From an uncultured Acidobacteriota bacterium (GTDB taxonomy: Bacteria > Acidobacteriota > Thermoanaerobaculia > Gp7-AA8): a stretch of DNA of 6,958 nucleotides. Positions 5,216-6,958 of this stretch are shown piece by piece. Each line of letters begins with the position of its first letter. The first letter of the stretch is position 1. The stretch spans positions 1 to 6,958 of the forward strand of contig CAMPKJ010000257.1 of NCBI GenBank assembly GCA_946887105.1, given 5' to 3'. Below the pieces are notes generated by a model. The model was given only the letters and a program-made list of their open reading frames with translations, did not search any database and was not told where the DNA came from. Made by a program: the position numbers and the translations under genes.

Positions 5216-6808
5216 ATGACTTTCGACGAGACCTATCGCGCCGCCTACGGATTCGACACGCCTTCGATCGACATCGGCCACGTGCTTCGGGACGGTGATC
5301 CCGTCGCCGCATTGCCGGTGCGCGTTCCGCTGCGGATGATGAATCGTCACGGCATGATCGCCGGTTCCACCGGCACCGGAAAAACGAGAACGTTACAACT
5401 GCTGGCCGAAGGACTCTCGCGCGCCGGCGTGCCGGTCTTCCTCGCCGACGTGAAAGGCGATCTGGCCGGGATGTCGCTGCCGGGCGAGACGAGCGACTGG
5501 CTCAACGCGCGCGCGGCGGGCGTCGGCCGCACGCACACACCGGAGGCGTTTCCGGTGGAGTTCTTCAGCCTCACCGGCAACCGCGGCACGCAGGTGCGAG
5601 CCACGGTCTCTTCTTTCGGGCCGGTGCTGCTCGGCAAGGTGCTCGACCTGACCGAAGTGCAGCAGAGCGTCCTGGGGATGGTCTTCAAATACTGCGACGA
5701 CCGCCGCCTGCCGCTGCTCGATTTCGACGATCTGCGCGGCGTGCTCACCTACCTCACCACCGACGGCAAGGAAGACCTGAAGAGCTACGGCGGCATGTCC
5801 ACGGCCACGGTGGGCGTGCTCGTTCGCAAGATGGTGGAGCTCGAGCAACAGGGCGCCGCGAAGTTTTTCGGCGAGCCGGAGCTGGACATCAACGATCTGA
5901 TGCGTACGGTGAACGGCAAGGGCGTGGTGAACATCCTTTCGCTCTCCGACGTGCAGGACAAACCGCGCCTCTACTCGACCTTCCTGATGTGGCTCCTCGG
6001 CCAGTTCTACTACCGGATGCCGGAAGTCGGCGATCCCGACAAGCCGAAGCTGGTGTTCTTCTTCGACGAAGCGCATCAGCTCTTCTCCGACGCATCCTCG
6101 GCGCTCGTCGAGCACATCGAGCAGGTGGCGCGGCTGATCCGCTCGAAGGGCATCGGCGTGTTCTTCATCACGCAGACGCCGAAGGACGTCGACGAGGACG
6201 TGCTGGCGCAGCTCGGCAACCGCGTGCAGCACGCGATCCGCGCCTTCACGCCGAAGGATGCGAAGAACGTGAAGGCCACCGCATCGACGTTTCCGGTCAG
6301 CGATCACGTGAACGCCGCGAAGTCGCTGACCACTCTCGGCACGGGCGAGGCGCTCGTGACCGTGCTCAATCCGAAAGGCATTCCGACGCCGGTCGCGGAA
6401 ATGCAGGTGCTCGCGCCGTCGTCATCGATGACCGCCGTCGACGATGCGCAGTACCAGCGCGTCATCGCCGCGTCCGCGGTGGCCGCGAAATACGCGACGC
6501 CGATCAATCGCGAAAGTGCACACGAGCTGCTGCAGAAGAAACTCGAGGCCAGCGTCGCCGAAGTGGAGCCCGAGCCGGAGGAGCCGATCGATGAAGACGC
6601 AGACTTTGCGTGGCGCCAGCGCGGCGGCGCTGCACCACGACGCCGGACGTCGTCATCGACGTCGCGCCGAACATCGTCACGTCCGCCGAAGTCGTTCGTC
6701 GAGGAGGCGCTCGGAAGCCGGATGGCGCAGAACGTCGCGCGTCAGGCTACGAGGACGGTGACGCAATCGATCGTGCGCGGAATTTTCGGGATGCTGAAAG
6801 GGAAGTGA
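5216..6808 (+). CDS. HerA-like P-loop ATPase, DUF853 (YjgR-type)
   Basis: This 530-aa protein belongs to the HerA/FtsK-like translocase superfamily, in the bacterial DUF853 group typified by E. coli YjgR, whose cellular role is unsettled. Walker A is GSTGTGKT (50-57) after the strand HGMIAG. ADVKGDLAG (77-85) is the family-specific segment just after the P-loop helix. Walker B is KLVFFFDEAH (278-287; Asp284, Glu285). A sensor-like strand ends in FFITQTPKD (317-324), and the R309-SKGIG region is well placed for an inter-subunit arginine. An acidic linker (449-464) and a Ser/Arg-rich linker (475-490) precede a conserved-looking C-terminal helix (493-527). Such enzymes form hexamers in the cytoplasm; DNA translocation is inferred from relatives. 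No NurA nuclease, its partner in archaeal HerA systems, is adjacent. The gene appears monocistronic, closed by the repeat and terminator downstream. The ATG at 5216 gives the usual short pre-P-loop domain. Confidence 0.95.
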   Translation: MTFDETYRAAYGFDTPSIDIGHVLRDGDPVAALPVRVPLRMMNRHGMIAGSTGTGKTRTLQLLAEGLSRAGVPVFLADVKGDLAGMSLPGETSDWLNARAAGVGRTHTPEAFPVEFFSLTGNRGTQVRATVSSFGPVLLGKVLDLTEVQQSVLGMVFKYCDDRRLPLLDFDDLRGVLTYLTTDGKEDLKSYGGMSTATVGVLVRKMVELEQQGAAKFFGEPELDINDLMRTVNGKGVVNILSLSDVQDKPRLYSTFLMWLLGQFYYRMPEVGDPDKPKLVFFFDEAHQLFSDASSALVEHIEQVARLIRSKGIGVFFITQTPKDVDEDVLAQLGNRVQHAIRAFTPKDAKNVKATASTFPVSDHVNAAKSLTTLGTGEALVTVLNPKGIPTPVAEMQVLAPSSSMTAVDDAQYQRVIAASAVAAKYATPINRESAHELLQKKLEASVAEVEPEPEEPIDEDADFAWRQRGGAAPRRRTSSSTSRRTSSRPPKSFVEEALGSRMAQNVARQATRTVTQSIVRGIFGMLKGK

Positions 6809-6899
6809 CTTTGGAGTGCGGTAGCCACAGCTACCGCTTTGCCGATGGTAGCCGCAGCTACCATCGAGGCCCGGCGGCTGCGGCCACCGCACTCCAAAA
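6809..6899. repeat. Palindromic three-hairpin (cloverleaf-like) intergenic repeat
   Basis: The element starts one base after the ATPase stop. The outer arms TTTGGAGTGCGGT (6810-6822) and its exact complement (6886-6898) form a 13-bp stem. Inside are three hairpins. H1 is GCGGTAGC-CACA-GCTACCGC (6818-6837). H2 (6843-6866) has a 10-bp stem closing CGCA. H3 (6873-6888) has stem GGCGGC with GCCACC around TGCG and reads like H1 and H2 on the minus strand. H1 and the outer stem compete for 6818-6822, and H3 likewise for 6886-6888. The shared core is GGTAGC-CRCA-GCTACC. The form is that of REP/BIME-type palindromic repeats, probably scattered through the genome, but only one copy lies in this window. 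It would be transcribed in the 3' end of the ATPase mRNA. Confidence 0.75.
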
Positions 6900-6902
6900 C
6901 GC

Positions 6903-6931
6903 AAAAAGGCCGGGCTTGCGCCCGGCCTTTT
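6903..6931. terminator. Strong bidirectional intrinsic terminator
   Basis: GGCCGGGC (6908-6915) pairs perfectly with GCCCGGCC (6920-6927) around the tetraloop TTGC. A-tract bases 6904-6907 pair with TTTT (6928-6931) to lengthen the stem to 12 bp. The plus-strand transcript ends in four U residues, ending the ATPase transcription unit. The minus-strand transcript would end in five U residues (complement of 6903-6907). It can therefore also stop a gene arriving from beyond the right edge. It sits four bases after the three-hairpin repeat. Confidence 0.9.
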
Positions 6932-6958
6932 CAGCCACTGATCGAGACCCTCCGGCCA

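Noticed and set aside
5216..6808. A HerA-based anti-phage defence system
   Set aside because: No nuclease, SIR2, DUF4297 or other effector gene is adjacent, and the protein has the DUF853/YjgR layout rather than that of defence-associated HerA.
6809..6899. The cloverleaf-like fold as a tRNA gene
   Set aside because: The 13-bp outer stem and tetraloop hairpins lack T-loop, D-loop and anticodon-arm consensus; it is a palindromic repeat, not a tRNA.
6932..6958. Possible C-terminal end of a convergent minus-strand gene (TGA at 6933-6931 after eight codons)
   Set aside because: The terminator's bidirectional form makes this plausible, but eight codons are too few to tell a coding frame from chance.

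Overview
The window is GC-rich and gene-dense, with strongly GC-biased third codon positions, so nearly every real gene carries long antisense shadow frames. Gene content is chromosomal and Gram-negative in style: a periplasmic M1 aminopeptidase with a Sec signal peptide, a YjgR/DUF853 HerA-like ATPase, a divergent SDR oxidoreductase and a beta-hydroxyacid dehydrogenase. This fits a soil or environmental lineage such as Acidobacteriota, but that placement is an impression from protein style only. There are no rRNA or tRNA genes, CRISPR arrays, transposase genes or phage genes.

Layout, left to right. (1) Positions 1-231, minus strand: the 5' part of a small two-helix membrane protein with a split zinc ribbon, running off the left edge. 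The window begins with a 31-bp perfect inverted repeat (1-31 / 96-126) inside this gene, which may mark a damaged contig end. (2) Positions 255-1007, plus strand: an atypical SDR, divergent from the first gene across only 23 bp; that gap holds two overlapping, oppositely oriented -10-like hexamers. (3) Positions 1031-5170, minus strand: a tight three-gene unit transcribed right to left, M1 aminopeptidase then beta-hydroxyacid dehydrogenase (ATGA overlap) then a five-helix membrane protein of unknown function (10-bp gap). The unit converges on the SDR gene across 23 bp containing two palindromes. (4) Positions 5216-6808, plus strand: the DUF853 ATPase, divergent from the aminopeptidase across 45 bp. 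(5) Positions 6809-6958: one base after the ATPase stop lies a palindromic repeat whose 13-bp outer stem encloses three small hairpins (a cloverleaf-like fold), followed by a strong bidirectional intrinsic terminator. The last 27 bases cannot be assigned.

How the genes work together: the aminopeptidase, dehydrogenase and membrane protein are probably co-transcribed and co-translated, but their biochemical activities do not form an obvious pathway. The ATPase appears to be a single-gene transcription unit. I do not see a convincing new multi-gene system. The items most worth a second look are the three-hairpin repeat with its paired base changes, the SDR with a replaced catalytic Tyr/Lys, the symmetric divergent promoter candidate, and the inverted repeat at the left edge.
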